The translations under genes were made by a program, and so were the position numbers. Below are positions 60,427-64,000 of a DNA stretch of 64,000 nt, piece after piece (the stretch's first letter is position 1; each line of letters starts with the position of its first letter). Origin of the DNA: Pagrus major (Eukaryota; Chordata; Actinopteri; Spariformes; Sparidae); assembly GCF_040436345.1 (NCBI RefSeq), contig NC_133230.1, forward strand, positions 29,260,551 through 29,324,550. The letters are read 5' to 3'. The notes beneath the pieces were generated by a model, which saw nothing but the letters and a program-made list of their open reading frames with translations, was not told where the DNA came from and did not search any database.

Positions 60427-60957
60427 CAGTAGACTGCATACCTCCGCCAACAGTCCCCTTTTGTACTCAGTAGAAGATATTAACAAAAATTAACAAATGT
60501 AGAAAAACATCCTGTCTTGCAGTTTTAACGATTGTTTTCTCCGATCCGCACCAAAACTTAATGGGGTCTATTTTGGGACCCATCCTTCAACCAATAAACG
60601 GCCACAGGTAAAAACACAAGTCTTTGGCAGCATGGATCTAAATCTGGAAAACAATAAAATCTGGATACAGCTTCGGAGGCAGAGATCTGTTCATTCCTAC
60701 TGTATGAAAGCTGCTCAGTGGCGCATGAAGCCCAAAAAGCCCAGCTTCCTGGGTATAAAATTACCCAATTACCCAACCAAGTGGTCTGACTTCCAGTTTC
60801 GTGCCAGGCTAACTTGAATGGAAATAAAATGATTTAATCTTGCAGCTCTTCTCGCTCATTTCGTGGGGGTTGTGACACTCTAATCCAAAGTTTTACAGCC
60901 ACTTCTTGCATAAGGTATGCTTATGGGAAAATATCTTTTTGGGCCCCAGTGACTTTT
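60427..60957. repeat. Duplicated segment D1, right copy
   Basis: Partner of 53270-53810. The homology stops abruptly after gggccccagtg, where unrelated sequence with hAT-like features begins. Confidence 0.85.
60632..60817 (+). other. Unassigned 61-codon reading frame, second copy
   Basis: Same frame as 53489-53674, still open, with six residue changes (for example D6E, K7N, S58R-type). The product is not recognised. Confidence 0.2.
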
Positions 60958-62168
60958 TTTTGCGGGCGCTCATGTCGCCCCTCCGCAAATGCCACCCTGG
61001 GCGGCTGTCCATATTGCCCATATGAGGAAACGCCCCTGTTAATCAGTCAGTCCAGCTGGCGTCAGGTCAGTGTGATCGCCAAAAGAGAGGCAGAGACGTA
61101 CTTATTAACGCAGTTTTGAAGAAGACCAGTGTCTGTACAGCATCAGTTAAAACAGGTATGGTAATAAAGTTACAAAAACAAATGCAAATTTACAGACTGT
61201 TACAACGAGTGGTGTAAAAATGCGTTGTTATGGAAACGTTGGTGCTTTTTCATCCTTGGATTGCGTCATCTGTGTAAACTCTGCCCAGTAGCTAGCCTTG
61301 GTAATTTCAGGACTTAATTCTAGCAGACTGTGGTAGCATGTAAATAGCCTATCAGTTGACCATGTGTTTACTCTATTCACTGACAGGTGAAAATGAAAAG
61401 ACTACGTCAAGCAAAGCTGAACTTTTGTACTGGAAAAGAGACTGAGAGAAAGAGAAACAGAGGTGATGGAGGTGAGAGAAAGAGAAACAGAGGTGTAATT
61501 GTCCATTGTGTCCCTGTGCTGGTCAAAACAAACAAAAACAGCCAAACCTTATCATAACCCCATCCTATTCAAACAATTCAAGGCCATTTATAGACCTAAT
61601 TACTAAATAGGCCTACAAATATTTCTGAGTGATTACAAAAGCACATTATATATTTGGTGGTATAAATTTCACATTTAATAAATATATGTTAGAATGAAGT
61701 GTAACACACAACAGTTAAAATATAATATCTTATTGTATTCACTTGCGCTGTCTGAGACACATTTCTATAATCCAAATTATGCCAACTCCATAACAAAGAT
61801 ACTGATGGTGTAGAATTACCATTAATTATTTGAATGAATTTTACCAGAAGAGACAAGTGAGGAGTCACAAAATGTTGGCAAAATTATCATAATGGCCTTT
61901 ATATTTCACCACAATATGGTTCAGTCTTGCGTATATAGACTACTTTGCTATTCTATGAACGAGTTGAATATAATAACCTCTGTAGGTTTTCTTTAGGCCT
62001 AATAGGCTGTATTGTAATATGCTATAATGTATGAAATCTATTTATCTCAATTTAGCAATTAGTTTTCACAAAATTCATCATTTAAGGGGTCATTTTTCAG
62101 TATACTGAATACTGACCCCCTTTTGGGCCCCCTAGCATGGGGGGAGGGGGGGGGCGTACAGCCCTGCC
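60958..62168. mobile_element. Sequence replacing the D1-D2 interval, with hAT-like remnants
   Basis: It occupies the place of the unrelated 53811-55206 between the duplicated segments. 61011-61048 ends gaaacgcccctg, a hAT-type terminus seen from inside. 61391-61480 encodes MKRLRQAKLNFCTGKETERK, resembling the start of a hAT/ZMYM-type transposase. A GC-rich run (62106-62168) abuts D2. No complete element could be delimited. Confidence 0.4.
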
Positions 62169-62258
62169 GGAGGGGTGTTGTTTCCTGGGTAGGTGCAGTA
62201 GCCACTGGCTCTGAAATCTTTTGCCAAGCCAACATTAAGAGAAGTTCTACACGACATT

Positions 62259-63368
62259 ATGACCATGTTTGTGCCAGTGAAGGTAATGACCATTTTAATG
62301 TCAGTTATTTTTGTATTGTCTATTAAGACTGGATTTTGCATGAAGCAGACTGGTACCTGTGTTCCTTTTTGTACTGGGAGCGAGTGCATCACTGTAAATT
62401 ATGATAGAGTGGATTTTAAAACAGCCGAAGAAGGATGCCACGACAGGAATGGAGAACTGGTGACATTTCAGCGTGAGACAGATAAGAACATACTTGACAT
62501 TTTGAGTCGAGAATTGTACGGAGACTTCTGGATTGGACTGCGTTTACCAGCTAGCGCCTGCAGTAACCTCTCGACTCCACTGAGAGGATATGAGTGGACT
62601 TCTGATAGTGCTGACAGGGGCTTTATTTCAGCCTCCAACCCCTGGAAAAACAGTGTTAAAGTCTGCTCTCCACGCTGTGTGTCACTTTCAAATGATCAAA
62701 AGTGGACAGAGAGGCTGTGCTCGGAGAAAACTGATGGCTTCCTGTGCAGAACAAAGCACAAAGATGCATGTCAGGCTCAAGAATTATCAGATCCAGTTGT
62801 TTTCCCAAGCACGGATGGCTGTTCAAGTGGCCTTTGTCAGCATACATGCACAGCTGTCAAAGGAGGCTATACATGTTCTTGTTTTAAAGGATATATCCCA
62901 GAGAGCAAGAACCCCTGGCGGTGCAACATGCACTGTGCACAACAGAAATGCCCCGCAATATGTGACAGACACACTGACAGTGCATGCTCCTGTCCTGATG
63001 GCTTTATTGCTACTGACAAAATCTGCGAGGACATCGATGAATGTCTGATGGAAGGATGTGATCAAGAGTGTAAAAACACTTTCGGAAGTTTTGTGTGCTC
63101 CTGCAACGAAGGATTTGTACTTAAAGATGAAGTCAAATGCATCAAAGAAACTCCCATCGTCATAGGTATTGTTAAACCAGCCCATAATAATACACTGAAG
63201 GGTTCTTCAGCTGCTTCCACTGGTTTTGTCTGGATATGGATTTTCATTGCCGTGGCTGTTGTAGTGCTTATATTTGTGATAAGGTTTTATGTTGTCAAGC
63301 GTCAGAAGTGCAGAGAACAAAACTCTATTCAACAATCTACTGCTCCTGTGGACAATATTGCGTGTTAA
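62259..63368 (+). CDS. Thrombomodulin/CD93-like lectin-EGF receptor, copy 2, 369 aa
   Basis: Same domain layout as 55296-56405: signal peptide, C-type lectin domain, three EGF modules, transmembrane helix, short tail. Comparing the two reading frames base by base I find eight differences, seven of which change the protein (L155S, Q221R, K223N, F244S, A247D, L250I, V367I) and one silent (codon 33). Five changes fall within residues 221-250, at the end of EGF1 and in EGF2. All cysteines are kept. The promoter-proximal sequence is shared for only about 90 bases upstream of the ATG, so regulation may differ between the copies. Confidence 0.85.
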   Translation: MTMFVPVKVMTILMSVIFVLSIKTGFCMKQTGTCVPFCTGSECITVNYDRVDFKTAEEGCHDRNGELVTFQRETDKNILDILSRELYGDFWIGLRLPASACSNLSTPLRGYEWTSDSADRGFISASNPWKNSVKVCSPRCVSLSNDQKWTERLCSEKTDGFLCRTKHKDACQAQELSDPVVFPSTDGCSSGLCQHTCTAVKGGYTCSCFKGYIPESKNPWRCNMHCAQQKCPAICDRHTDSACSCPDGFIATDKICEDIDECLMEGCDQECKNTFGSFVCSCNEGFVLKDEVKCIKETPIVIGIVKPAHNNTLKGSSAASTGFVWIWIFIAVAVVVLIFVIRFYVVKRQKCREQNSIQQSTAPVDNIAC

Positions 63369-63796
63369 AGTGTATACATGCGTGCTCCGTTACAATTATC
63401 AGATGGCTGCTGTAAGTAACATATCAGAAAAAACTGTTCAGATTCTCTGATTCTTGGGAGTGCTTTATAAAATATTAATATGAATATATATGAAATGCTT
63501 CTTAAAAATACAAGTCAATTCCAGTTTTAACTTGGATAGAGCACTAGTAGTATACAAATATAAGCAGTATTATGTAAACATTAACATGTAAGAAATATTT
63601 TAATGTTGTGCTGAATTTTGATTTTGAAAGATTACTTTTTTGGTTTCATGTTATGAGCTTAGCATACGTAAAAAATGTTGATCTGCAAATGAAGTTAAAC
63701 TTTTGGATAAACATTCAGATGCAGTTGAGCAAAAAAGTAAAATGGAGATGAGTAAATGGAAATCCTCGTGGAAAGTACCAGCTCATACTTTAACTC

Positions 63797-63802
63797 AATA
63801 AA
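63797..63802 (+). terminator. Poly(A) signal of receptor copy 2
   Basis: AATAAA in the conserved 3' flank, equivalent to 56832-56837. Confidence 0.5.
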
Positions 63803-64000
63803 TGTACTGTTTTCTTGAGCACAGACTTCTTCTTTATACAGTAAACATTCTTGTTTGTGCATATGCATTTAGTACATGCATGAAAAAGTCTTTAATGTGG
63901 GACAGAGAAGGCTGATTTCATTTTGTTGTAGCACGTCATATAATTAAAATGTGTTCAGTCATTCACAACGTTGTTGCAATCATTCTTGCCCCTAGAGCGC

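Larger units (their letters stand above)
62169..64000. repeat. Duplicated segment D2, right copy
   Basis: Partner of 55207-57050. It continues to the last base of the window, so the right breakpoint lies outside. Confidence 0.92.

Noticed and set aside
1-64000. CRISPR arrays, operons, riboswitches, rRNA or tRNA genes
   Set aside because: None seen; the direct repeats present are microsatellites, transposon ends or segmental duplications. No cloverleaf-compatible tRNA with A and B boxes was recognised by eye.

Overview
The window looks like teleost fish nuclear DNA, probably a percomorph. Genes carry many GT-AG introns, long stretches are AT-rich and non-coding, and the repeats are typical of fish: hAT elements and MITEs, non-LTR (LINE) fragments, a Penelope-like element, (CA)n and (TTTC)n tracts. 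No prokaryotic organisation is present. Coordinates of spliced genes were worked out by hand from splice sites, reading phase and protein motifs.

Left two thirds (1-45,100): a tandem array of classical, penta-EF-hand calpain genes, all on the minus strand. Two genes can be reconstructed completely, calpain A (coding 20874 down to 7118, 21 coding exons, 699 aa) and calpain B (coding 43693 down to 25075, 21 coding exons, 693 aa). Each has an untranslated first exon behind a TATA-like box. A third, homologous promoter plus first exon at about 411-485 belongs to another calpain that runs off the left edge. Between it and calpain A lie the eroded remains of a fourth copy (B', 1640-4051), with only exons 7 and 8 recognisable. 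The order (left gene, B') then (A, B) implies that an ancestral A+B pair was duplicated in tandem and one B copy then decayed. Introns and spacers are loaded with mobile elements, including two hAT elements with perfect 8-bp target duplications, an inverted Penelope-like fragment and two LINE remnants.

Middle (45,100-51,300): a gene-poor spacer with simple repeats, an L2-type LINE fragment and interspersed repeats.

Right third (51,300-64,000): plus-strand, intronless group XIV C-type lectin receptor genes. The first is CD93-like (C-type lectin domain, four EGF modules, transmembrane segment, short tail). It is followed by two nearly identical 369-aa thrombomodulin/CD93-like receptors (55296-56405 and 62259-63368) made by a recent tandem duplication of about 7 kb. 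Between the two copies lie hAT-transposase remnants, one of which interrupts an older interspersed repeat.

Functionally the two clusters are separate. The calpains are cytosolic Ca2+-dependent cysteine proteases. The lectin-EGF proteins are type I surface receptors of the endothelial/myeloid family. The common theme is local tandem duplication followed by divergence, decay and transposon invasion.
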